Source: Dirofilaria immitis
Taxonomy: Eukaryota; Nematoda; Chromadorea; Rhabditida; Onchocercidae
Direction of reading: 5' to 3'
Assembly (NCBI GenBank): GCA_024305405.1
Contig: JAKNDB010000088.1
Coordinates: forward strand, 2,374,001-2,438,000
Length of the DNA stretch: 64,000 bases
A program made the position numbers and the translations under genes. Below, piece by piece: positions 26,748 through 38,237 of this stretch. The notes under the pieces are model-generated. The model was not told where the DNA came from and made no database searches. It saw only the letters and a program-made list of their open reading frames with translations. How positions within the stretch are numbered: the stretch's first letter is position 1; each line of letters starts with the position of its first letter.

Positions 26748-28809
26748 AAAATGTTTTCGGAAAAAAATTTGCATTTAAATTGTTTAATTTATACGATTAA
26801 TTTTTTGTAATAGTTTGTGATTATTTAACTAAGATAAATATTTTCTTTTTTAATGGGAAATATTGATAAAAATATCAGTATTTTGCAAACAAACAGAATA
26901 TATCACCATATGCTTACGGTAAATCTAAATGACGAACGAATGAAAAGGATGATGAAGTGGTTTATACGAAAATATTGAAAAACGATATATTATGTAAATA
27001 TTTTGTGAATGATACGGTATATGGCCACTGTCGCGACAAAAAAAATGCTAGCAGAAATGATAAAACATAGAAATTAAGGAATCTATTCATGGAAAGGAAT
27101 AGTTTCATGGAAAAAGTAATTTGTAATTTCATAAGTAAGAATATCGTGAAGTGTTTTGACAAAAATGATTTGCAAAATGGATTAGATAATATCTTTTTAT
27201 GAATATACGTTTGAATAATAATTTAAGCTTAATTCTTTAATAAGAATGGCAAACTAATAATAATGAATCGTAATCGATAAATAACGGTACAATAACATAT
27301 CACCATTATTTAGATTCAGTATTTTAATGAACAATAATGATTACTTTTTAGCTACTACAACAAATAAGAAGATCAGTAAAGGATTAGCCGGATAATGTTT
27401 ATTAAACTTCTTTTGTCAATTATAAATTGTATTTGTAAAATTTAATTTATATCAATTTATAATGTTATTGTTAAAGAGAAAGAAAAATTCAATGATATTT
27501 GTGAATTAGTAAAGAAAAATCCAATTAATTTCTCTAGTTCTTCTAACCTCCATTAAATAAAATCTCAGAATTTGACAAAAAAAGTTCCAGAAAGTTTAAA
27601 AAAATTTGCTTCCTATTTTATAATAATAAATGGAACTTTAATTCAATCAATTTCGTTGAAACTTTCCATATTATTCATTTTCAAAGATTTAGTGGTTGGT
27701 GTTTTCGTTTTTTTTTTTTTTTTAAATAAACTATATTGTAAACTTAGGCGATAGCATCCATATTGCATAATTGTCATACAACTGAATCATTTTAGATTTA
27801 ATCATTTTAAGTTTGCATCTTATCACAAGAATATGGCAGACTTGTTTCATGTTATAAATCAAATTTGAATTATTTTCAACTTTTGTGAAAAAAGTTATGT
27901 GATTATTTAATAACGTCAATATGATGCCAATATCATAAAAATATTCCCAATTTGATGTCAATAACATTAAAAATATTCCCAATTTCTATAAGTAAAAATT
28001 ATTTACAACAGAATTATTTGGGCTCATATAATTCTGTTATAATAATAACATAATAATAAGCTTATTTAAAATTTTTCGTGTTTTGATGCAAAAGAGCCAA
28101 TTGAAACTTGAGCAAAATATTTTTGAGAATTTTTGACAAAACATCGATAGTTTTTGATGTTTTATTCCAACATTCATTTCCATTTAGAATTCATATCTAA
28201 CTGGTTTATTACCATAAATTGTCTCTATCAAATTATTTTACATAAATTTTTTATTTATTTTGTAATTTTAACTGATTTTCGAGGTCGGAGAATCTTTAAT
28301 TGAAACTCATTGGTAATAGATTAGATACTTAAGTTATTTAAATAAGCTAAATGCTGAAATTACTCGAATAGATGCTATCGCCGATCTCCTTTGATCGTAA
28401 CAAAAATTGAGAGCTCTTTTGCCTTCTAATGATAGCGCGCTTTAAACTTGGGTAATTAAACCTTTATTGCAATAATTTAGATAATTAAAATAAAAGGAGA
28501 TTAGATAATACCCGTTGGGTATCCAATCGATCAACGAATCAATTTTTATAATGTTTTGATGTTGAACTTTTGATGTTGAACCCTGGTATGAAAATATAAA
28601 AATAGGGGACTTTGTTATAGAGTGGGAACTCAAAGACAAAAGCTAAACATTTTTAGCTTACATCTCGCATTATACAGTAAATGCGCACATAGAACACATA
28701 TCCTTTTATGTAAAATCCAAAACAGAGTAGGTACTGACTTCTCTAATTCTCGTGTTCTCTTTGCAATTTCAGCGACAGATGCATTTTAAATTTTTAACTG
28801 CAGATAAGG
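26748..28809. other. A+T-rich spacer between the SDR and the secreted-protein gene
   Basis: No exon recognised. A TTTGCAATTTCAG acceptor at about 28760-28772, shortly before the next gene's ATG, could be a 5' UTR intron end or a trans-splice site. Confidence 0.5.
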
Positions 28810-31800
28810 ATGAATTTAAAATTCTTCGCTGTGCTTACAGTCTTTGTAAGCCATACAGTATCATCCAATACTACTTTAACAGGTAGATTTCTTAAAATTA
28901 CGAAAATTCAAGCAAAAATATTTCGAATAGTTATATATTCGGTGTTATATACTGTCAATATATTCATCCGATTAATCCATTTGTCATTTAAATTTTGAAA
29001 ATTTTTGCTGAAAAAAAAATTTGTTTAATGAAAAATTATTTGAAATTTCAGATGATCAAATTCTCAACAAAGGAAAGCAGTTATTTTCTATTCCTTCAGG
29101 AAACAAAATTACTCGTTATTTATTTTCTATTCCTTCAGGAAACGAAATTACTCGTTACTTGGCCAATGAAGATTTGAAAAATATGGCGTTCGATTTTTCT
29201 TTTACTTTATATATTCGAATACACTAAAATCCAATCAACAGTTACAATAATTTAATAAGTTCCAACATACCGGTTGATGTAGTAATCAGTTGTTATTTGT
29301 TTATGTTATTTTACAGAAAAATCGGACTGTTGCCTGATGATGCAATCAATGAGTTAGATAACCGATTCAAAATACTCCATTATGTGGATGGTAAATTAAG
29401 CCCAGTCAGTGTAAGGGAAAATTGGAAACGTATTTCTCAAATGTGCTTTACTGATTATACAGTATGCATCACTATTTGGTATTATCACATTTGAACGGAA
29501 TTGGAAAAAATCGTTTAGATGATGCGATGATCGATTTTAAAATCTTAAGATCAAATTACGACCATCAAATTATCACTATATAAATTTAAAGAGATTTCAA
29601 TTTTGTAATGATAGCAATTAATCAGCTGGATCTGTTTAATAACATAAAAAGAATAAAAAAATCATGAACTAAGATTTGAAGTTTCAACGCTTAACTTTAG
29701 CAATGCTTCGATTTTGCGGATCATCACTGGTCACCAAAGCAAGCATTTTTTTGGTGGTGAAAATCCGTTAAGTATGACTGGTATTTCACGACGCTGCTCT
29801 ATATTGGTGGTTATATCTCAGGAAAATTCCTTGAAAATACAAGAAAAACTCAGAGCTGGTTAGAAATTATTTTAGATTTTTGTATCGAATTCCTATTGCA
29901 ATTAGTTAAGAAATGACATGAAGTCTTATCAATCAAGGGAAATAATTATAATTATGCAATTTCAGGTAATGAACCTCTATTCATTCCCGCTGAAATAAAA
30001 GGAAGTCCTATGAATGGACTGATTATTCCTTGGATTCCTTCCTCTTTGGACATCGATTTTTGTTCTACGAAGATAGCAGAGATTTAGTTTGTTGTTATCT
30101 AGTTTATCTTTCACATTCAAATCTAAATTTTGTATTTATCATGACAGTTGAAATGTGCTGTAGTCAACCGATGTTTTATGCTGAATTGTTTTGGCATAAA
30201 GATTGGAGGCGTACTTCAAACTTCGTATTAGTAATTTAAACTAAAATTTTTTCATTTTAATTTCATTATCAAATTGTTATCATAATATAGTGACATAGCG
30301 GCAGTTCTCTATGTCCAATGTCTTAACAATAGATAGTATCAAAAATGATGTATTTAAAGTTAATTCTACTTTAAGGATCACTTCAGAATTCTACTAAATA
30401 TGTAATTTATATATAGTTTATTGTTATGTTTATCTTTAATTTGTAACAAAATTTTTCAGTAATAATGATGTGTCAAATACCTATCACGAAATGAAAGATA
30501 AAGGAGTGAGTTCATTAAAAGCATGTGATATTTTCGAAATCACTTTAATGTTGGTACATTAGAATGAATTCCACTATTTTCACCACTGTAATTTTCAAAT
30601 TGATCAGAAGGATGAAGTCTTCGAGCCGAATGAGATAACCATAAGTTTCAGCAAGTGAAATTGGCCATCATAATTTGTGGCGATAATCAAGTAACTAAAG
30701 AAAAGCTGCGAATCGAGCTTTCATGGCAGCCAAAGTTATTTGGGATGATTTGGGTAGCATTCCGATTTGTATTGTCGCTCAGTCCGATCTGAAGAATCTG
30801 TAATTTTAAAGTTTCTATGTTCGCAGTCAAAAAGATTTAAAAATTCAGATAGAAAATAGCAAAGGCGATTATACTAGCATTCACCAGCGGATGTTTCAAA
30901 AATCTCAAATATTAATTTAATTAATTCAGTTGCTTGGATAAAAGCAATCTTGTCGATTTATCCCTAAAATCGAACAAATGCTAAGTTTATTATTGATGGA
31001 ATAAATATTGCAGCAAAAGAAAACTGGGAGATCAGGAGGACAGCTCGGTGATATTCTTTCAGGGTTCTGATACACATGTATCAATTTTGTTGTAGATACC
31101 AGAGATGATGAAACAATGAAAAGGAAGCTTCAAAATTGGAAAGTTTGGCGTAACTTATTTGCTTTAGTTTAATTTGCTTTATACATAATCGCTAATATCA
31201 TAAAATTATTTTCATAATAAGAATAATAGCAAAATAAGCTCTTAAATTTCTAAATTTAATTTTTTAACGTGATTTATCAATATTTATCGAAATCATGTCA
31301 GTTTAAAAGCTTGTCGAACTCTATGAAATGAAACTATTCTTTTAAGAAAATGAACATGAATTTCCTCGATGATCAAATAGTAAACTATCAAACAATTGTT
31401 TTCCATTTTACGATGGTCAATGGCACTGAACCGGAAAATAGTGAACAAATATTCAAGTATGACATTTGAAATGTGCAACAAGACAATGATAATTAATTTC
31501 CATAAAGACATATTGATAAATTTGCGGAAATGCTACAGGAAAAGTTAACAAGCTTTCGATAACATTGCTTTTTCTTATAACCAATAAGAATATGTGATTG
31601 ATCAATGTTATATATTTGAGTAGTATTAATATTCATTGATGATAAGCATGTTAATAATAATAATAATACTGCATTAAATATATTGCTATTACTCAAATGA
31701 ATTCAAATTTCTGACCAATTCCGGGGCTAAGTCATAGTTGTGCAGAAAAACATATAAAACTTTGGGAGGATAGATTTGCAAATTTTCATATAATTTTAAA

Positions 31801-32221
31801 AATTTCGCATAGTATTTCGCATAATTAAATTCCATATGTTTATAACATTCATTTATACGAAATGAAATTGGCAGTAAGATATTTTCGAATTCAAATACAT
31901 ATTCGGTTATTTTAATTTTTAAGTCTTTGAAGTCTTATAAGGCAATGAAATGAGCTCGTGAATTGGCTTGTATGCTATTTAAACTACTACTAATTACTTC
32001 TATTTGAATATACCTATTTAATTTTCAACTATTTTCGTTAATGCTATTTTTTTCTTTACAGAGAAATATTTCCAAATATTCATCTTAATACATTACGTCT
32101 ACTTGGTAAACCATCGACAGTTGGAGTAAATTATCAAACTGAGACAGGATCGCACTTCGTTGCTGGCCCCACGTATATAATTATTATGCTACAGAAATTC
32201 GGTGGAAAAATCGAAGAATGA
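28810..32221 (+). CDS. Unrecognised secreted protein, multi-exon, frame partly broken
   Basis: Exon 1 (28810-28882) encodes a signal peptide (MNLKFFAVLTVFVSHTVSSN). Exon 2 (29052-29187), exon 3 (29317-29461), exon 4 (29701-29858) and exon 5 (from 29966) can be joined in phase. Exon 2's donor (GTTCGA) is poor. Segments include KIGLLPDDAINELDNRFKIL, FADHHWSPKQAFF and SRRCSILVVISQENSLKIQE. Further exons are probable at 30460-30553, from 30652, at about 31341-31455 (HFTMVNGTEPENSEQIF) and at 32062-32221, where an open frame contains LNTLRLLGKPSTVGVNYQ and ends in TGA. Exon 4 needs one base removed (or two added) in the T run at 29746-29752, and the exon from 30652 needs one base added near 30711. 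The 3' half may be a separate decayed copy. I do not recognise the family. Similar fragments at 13.4-15.7 kb and 34.2-34.7 kb show it belongs to a local multicopy family. Confidence 0.45.
29081..29158 (+). repeat. In-frame 39-base tandem duplication
   Basis: Two adjacent 39-base copies differ at two positions and encode 13 residues twice (LFSIPSGNKITRY then LFSIPSGNEITRY) in exon 2 of the secreted-protein gene. Confidence 0.95.
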
Positions 32222-32657
32222 TCGATCTTGCATAGATTGATAATTTTATTGTTTTTACTTATATTACTTGATATATATGTGTAATATAGTATAAACAGAT
32301 AATATTCTCCGATTATCTACATACATATGTATTTTCAATTTCATTTTTTAATAGATTTATAGAGATTATTATAATTTATTTGAGAAAATGAATATTGATT
32401 ATCAATACCGGAACGAATGATGCATTTCATCATTCGCCTTTATTATTTATCACCATTTATTTTCATTTGTAATATTATTTGAAATGAATTATAAAATTCA
32501 TTGTTACAATAAAAAGATTCGTTAGATATAGTTACAAGATTTAATTAAAATTCTTGCTCGACTGATAGATTCATTTAAAAATTCTTTTGTTTTTATTCTT
32601 ATTTTTATTTTTTATGAAAAGAAAGATAACAATTTAAATGAATATCGAAGAGAAAAT

Positions 32658-32770
32658 TAATTAAATGAATGAAACTGATGTGGATAATCAATCATTCAAA
32701 ACAAAAACAACAACAAAAATAACAAACAACAGTAACAATGAGAACAACAATAACAGCAACAGCAACAAAT
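32658..32770 (+). pseudogene. Relic copy of PLEKHD1-like exon 1
   Basis: Matches 38097-38220: TAAATGAATG, GATGT, ATCATTCAAAACAA and a perfectly shared ACAACAGTAACAATGA, followed by the same ACA/GCA-rich tract. The start-codon context is kept but the frame is lost. Confidence 0.75.
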
Positions 32771-32775
32771 GAAAG

Positions 32776-32990
32776 TACCGTTGATAAGATTAAATGTTAG
32801 ATTACTTTTGTTGACTGTCCAGTTATATGATAATAAAAATCAATATGAGAAAATCACGTTAAAAATCAACATGAGAGAAAGTTCTGCGATAACAGAAATA
32901 TAGTATCCAATTCCAACTGATAATGAAATCGTGAAAACTGCTTGTGATTGCATGATAATGTAAATTAATAACCGATTTCAGCAATGGCAA
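32776..32990 (-). pseudogene. Relic copy of SDR exon 6, inverted
   Basis: The reverse complement follows exon 6 at about 26468-26690, with shared stretches such as TATCATGCAATCACAAGCAG, GTGATTTTCTCATAT and CATATAACTGGA, then TTAATCTTATCAA. Several indels destroy the frame. Confidence 0.85.
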
Positions 32991-33317
32991 TGCATTATCA
33001 CAGAAAAATTCACTCGACCTTAAGGTAAATGTATTTATAATATGTTGTAGACTTTATTATGACGTAGTTTACTGCCGAAGTTGCGAATACAATATAATTT
33101 ATACCTAAATATTGAAAAAAATACAATTAAGTTAATAAGCGGATTTACCAAATTCTATCAATCTTTTGTAACTAGCAATTTTAGAAGAAAACTGAGATCA
33201 AAATTGCTTATAAAAGGTTGACTAAATGAATTACTAAAATAAAATGCGTTGTAGAAAAGTTTTTAAAAATAAAAAATTGATGAAATATATGTTTTAAAGT
33301 AATATTTTCGTCAGTAT

Positions 33318-33510
33318 TGATATTCATCATTCAATTTTGGAATCTAGCAAGTTAGAAAACAATAACGGACTGCATTAATTGTTTATAGAATCGATTAGAT
33401 AATGCTCAAAAAGCTGAATTAACAGTTAAAATTTCATGAACTTTTCGACAAATTTGCAAAATTATTACTGGGAATTGAATCAGAAGTGATCAGAAATCCG
33501 AAATAATATT
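33318..33510 (+). pseudogene. Relic copy of SDR exon 5
   Basis: Follows 25300-25500 closely at first (ATTCATCATTCAATTTTGGAA versus ATTCATTGTGCAATTTTGGAA, then CGATTAGATAATGCTC), and beyond the original donor into intron sequence (GGAATTGAATCAGAA versus GAAATTGAATTAGAA). The duplication was therefore of genomic DNA, not a processed transcript. A deletion removes the middle. Confidence 0.85.
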
Positions 33511-33599
33511 AGTTTTGAGTCATGTAATATGTAAAAATTATATAAAAAGTTGTCAGTCAAATCGATAAAATGTGACGATGACTGTCAAAAAAAACAAAA

Positions 33600-34190
33600 A
33601 TATTTTATAATACGAAGCTAATCAGGACATTTTCATATTATTAACTATCTTAGTATAAACAAATAGTTCAGATTATTATTATCGATAGTATCTGATCAAA
33701 AACTATTTTGGTAGTCTCTTCACATTTTCATAAAAGTCATAGATTCGAAATTCAACAAATTGATGTTGAATATAAAATATTAACTGAGAAGTAAGAAATA
33801 ATCAATCCAACATCTAAATAACAAAAAAAAATAAGACTTGTTTGGAGGGAAATAAATAAAAAGAAAATAAATTTGATAGAATTAAGAAAGTAACGAAGAA
33901 TTCTCATGATTTGTTTGCTACACATTACTATTGATACGAGTGCTTTTATATTATAAATTGTAACGATCAATGAAATTTGATTTAATTCGATTTATAAATT
34001 TCTTATTATATTTTAAATGCTCAAAGAAAAAAAATCATAGCTATTCTTACGAAATTTCTTTTCAAAGAAAGAGCAAGAAACGCCATTTCTCAATTTATTC
34101 CTTAGAAAGTTTTAATCTTCTTTAATCGGGAATGTCAAAAAACATTTAAATAACTACATGCTATAAAATTGCTTTAATTTATATTTTTAA
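33600..34190. other. A+T-rich DNA without a recognisable gene
   Basis: No exon supported. A 72-codon minus-strand frame at 33752-33970 is hydrophobic low-complexity sequence with no homology that I can see. Confidence 0.5.
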
Positions 34191-34199
34191 ACAAAAGAG

Positions 34200-34680
34200 A
34201 AGATTATCAATCTTTCAGATTAATAAAAAGATTAAAATAATTTAAATCACAAATTGATTTTATAAATTTTGTTTTAAATTCATGCAATATTTTAATGACA
34301 GTACAAGATTCATTTTTATGAGGTAAAATCGACAACAGCAGTTCAAATTCAAATACATATTTAAAGCACCGGCTCACACAAAAATACTTCAACAGAACTT
34401 TATATTAATTTTCTATATTCGAATGCCTATCTAATTTTCCACTATTTTCATTAATATAATTATTTCTTTACAGAGAAAAATCTCTAGATATTTATTTAGT
34501 GGATCACAATATATCCGCTTGACAAACCATTGATAATTGGAATAGAATTATAAGATATGATCCAGTTTTTGTTACTTTGATAAAACGAATAATTTTCTCC
34601 GACCATCATTATTCATATGCATGTTCCATTTAATTTTTTTTTTGGTGGGATTTATAAAGTTTAGTATGGTTTTATTATGA
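34200..34680 (+). pseudogene. Decayed 3' end of the secreted-protein gene (block D)
   Basis: Tracks 31740-32340 of the secreted-protein locus: ATTCAAATACATATT, then CTATTTTC(A/G)TTAAT, TTTCTTTACAGAGAAA (acceptor preserved) and the terminal exon start with GACAAACCATTGATAATTGGA. Stops interrupt the frame at once. Confidence 0.7.
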
Positions 34681-34885
34681 TGAAAGTTTCAGATAGTTCA
34701 ATCAATTGTTCGATAAGAATAGCATATTCCTATTTTCCTCCTTTTTTTCTACTTCTTTTATCTAAATTAATTCAGTGTACACTTCTTCAATTTGGGTCAT
34801 TTCCATTACGCCAGCGACCAATGGTTTTTCATTTAAAAATGAAAATTAAAAAAAAAATTAGAAAAAGTATAAAATTGTTTTTTTC

Positions 34886-34888
34886 CCG

Positions 34889-34930
<42 letters not shown>
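34886..34930. repeat. (CT)n microsatellite
   Basis: Nearly perfect CT run. Confidence 0.95.
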
Positions 34931-34935
<5 letters not shown>

Positions 34936-37900
34936 CGTCATTCGATTTAAAATGTATCTTATTATTGTACTTTTGCTTATTCAAATTGTTTGATTGTATG
35001 AAAATTCTAAAACGGTCATCATTTTTATAAATTTTACGAATTTTCGCCCTCTTTATTTCTAAAAACAAATTTTGATCATTTTTATAATTGTCATTGTAAT
35101 TTATAAAATCGATGACAATATTGAAATCGCTTTATTAATAACTAATCACATTTTTATACCATTTATTAACTACACATTTTACCTGTATTCGCTAATCCGT
35201 GTGTATATTTCGTAAAAGTTTATTTATAAATGGTGAATGTTATAAATCATTATAAATTAGAAAAATTTTTTCAATGAATGTTTGATTCAAATCGAAGGAA
35301 ATTTGGACAATTGTAAATTAATGAGCATTATTTTAATGCTATTATTATTTTGCTATCAATTACTATCAATATCAAAAAGCAAGTTAAATTTATTTGATCA
35401 TAGTTTCTATGTTTGATAAACTAATGCATGAAAAGTAATAAATTTTGAAGTACAAAATTTTCTTTCATATTTCTTCATTTATTTTAAAACCTCTTTTTTT
35501 TGTTAATTACTATTGAAGAAAGAAGACTTAATTTTTAAAAGGTTTCATTTTATTAATGATTATAAATGGATCAAATTTTATGGGCAAATGTGTAAATTAA
35601 TATATTCATAAAATTCTATGATTCCAATGATTAAATGAAATTTATAATTTAGAACTAAATTTATTAACAAGTTAAAATATTTTATAACTTGAGAAAAATT
35701 TGAAAAATTTTGGAAATATTATTTTAAAATTATTTGTAGTATATCTTAAACAAAGAAAAAAAATAAATTTTAAAATTTACAAAAGTTAAATCTAACAATT
35801 TGATAAATCGTTATTGAATTATTTTAACATTTTCTCGCTATTTTATTTTCATCATTTCTTTAGCTTTTTTCATTAATTCAACTAAATTTATGACATTCAT
35901 AGAAATTTTATTAAAATTTAAAATTTATATTTTTTTCCTCTAACATTATAACTTATCATTAACAAAAATTTTACAAATTTAATGATAATAGAATTAAAAT
36001 TCTGGTAAATTAAAAAAATTATTAACAACTGTGTATTATTAATTTCTGTAGTTTCTTCGATATTTGTTATCTGATTTTTTTTTTTATTAATAATTTAAAA
36101 AATTTTGAAACTTTCTAAAATTCTATATAACACTATACGAAATATTATTCGAATTTTAATATATTTGACTGAAGAGAATAATTTGAAACATTAACCAATT
36201 TTCATTTTATTGATAATTAGGTCAATGTATCGATGATAATGTCATATGAATGCTATTACTGTTATTGCATAAGTGACTATATACTATAAGACATATATAT
36301 AATCATTCTTCTTACAATTATAAACAAATCTAATATTTGTAATTTTATTTACTTTTATGGGAGCTAAAAGTGTCCTTGAAATTTTGCCCTTTATCAATAA
36401 TTTCTTATTTACTTCATTTAATATGTACTTTCATTTAATGCGTATTTAGTCATAAACTTTTATTTAGAAATATTTTCATATTAGTAAAATCAATAAAAAT
36501 GATTCCTTATGTGATATGCTTTCTTTTTTCAAATTTTTGAACTTGCTAAAATTTATTGTATAAACTTGTCAATATCATATTTTCCATTTAATTTGCATTA
36601 TGCATATTACAAATTTATTTTTATTCATTTAAAAAAAAAAATTTGCATTAGTTTTGTTATTGATACATAAAATCAAATTTCGAATATATGTATGATGTCA
36701 ATTATAGAATTAAATAATAAGTGTTTATTATGCAATGAATCGTTATTAAAGATCAACAAATGATTATGATATCGATGACGAATTTTTTCTAATATACATA
36801 TAATCATTGGTCAATTATTTTTTACTTATTTTTTAAACAAAAATGCAAAAAAAATGAAAATAAAGATGCATAAAATGAACTGATAATATCTTAATTACAG
36901 TTGTACGAATTAAATAATTAAATTAGAAGCTAATCAAATATTAAAAGCAAGATAAATTTTTTCCATGTTTTCCAAAAATTTCATAAATATCATTTAGTCC
37001 ATTATCATACTTGATTTGTATTCTCTGAATCAATAATCAGACCAATTTTCGCATTAGCATTAATGTACGAAAAAAAATAAAACTAAAATTGTGACTGAAG
37101 AATTTTGCAGTTGCTTTGAAATTCTTTTTGAATCTTCGTTTTTTGAAATTAATTATTTTTGTGATGGTTATTGATAATAATATTATCAATAATGATAATG
37201 TGTATTAAATTGATAAGAAGAAAAATTAGAAATTAAAATTATTTATATTGTTTGAGGAAAATATTAAAGTATTCCTGAAAAATTATGGAAAAAGAAAGCA
37301 AAATATTAGAAATTTTAACGATTAAAGAAGATTGGCGGCAAAATTCTAATAGCGACAATATGACTCAAAGGAAGGAAGTGATCCAAAGATGCCCAATATG
37401 CCCATCCAACTGATTGATTTCGTGGAGCAACATGATATTGTTGATTAGGATTATCCTTAGTCACAGATTTTTTTCGAAAAATTGATAGTCATGAATAAAT
37501 AAATGAATCAATAAGAAATCAATGAATTAAAAAATGAATCAATCAATGATCAGCTGCAAGGAACAGAAAAAAATATTTTTATGAATTATTCTGCAATAAT
37601 TAATCGATAAGTAGTAATTCTTATTTAAATAACGTTTATATCATTGATTATTATTATTAGCTTTTTATCACTTAATTACAGTATTGCAATGTTAATTAGC
37701 AGTTGTATGCGAATAATTCGATCAATTAATCATTTATTGCGAACATAAACTGATTATTTATTTGTTTACATTTTTTAGCTAGATGACTAGATATGAAAGC
37801 CTAATAAAATAATTAATTTAACAATTAGTTAAAGAGAATAACGGTTATCAAATATCGAATTACATAATTATTCGTTCCATCTTCTACCTATTTATGATAT

Positions 37901-38099
37901 CATTTAAAAAAATTTCATTTCAAAAGTTAATTAAATCCTTTTTCGATATTCAAATAACAACAAAAAGAAAAGACTAATGTCTGCAATGATTTTAAAAATG
38001 GATTCATATTCGATTAATATAAATTCAATTCAAATAAGATTTTACTGTTTTCATTTTATATTTTTATTTATTTTATAGAAAAAACGAAAAATCATTTAA
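34931..38099. other. Gene-free stretch upstream of the PLEKHD1-like gene
   Basis: Mostly A+T-rich. A short less A+T-rich patch at about 37285-37495 is open in three frames (see findings) but could not be assigned. A TTTTATAG acceptor at about 38078 lies just before the next start codon. Confidence 0.5.
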
Positions 38100-38201
38100 A
38101 TGAATGGAATTGATGTAAATGATCATTCAAAACAACGACAACGACGTTCTCATGCTACTAAATTAAAAGCAACTGCAGCAGCAACAACAACAGTAACAAT
38201 G

Positions 38202-38237
<36 letters not shown>

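Noticed and set aside
34677..35068. Frames of 117 (plus) and 79 (minus) codons
   Set aside because: Driven by the CT run (Ser-Leu or Arg-Glu repeats) without splice signals or homology.
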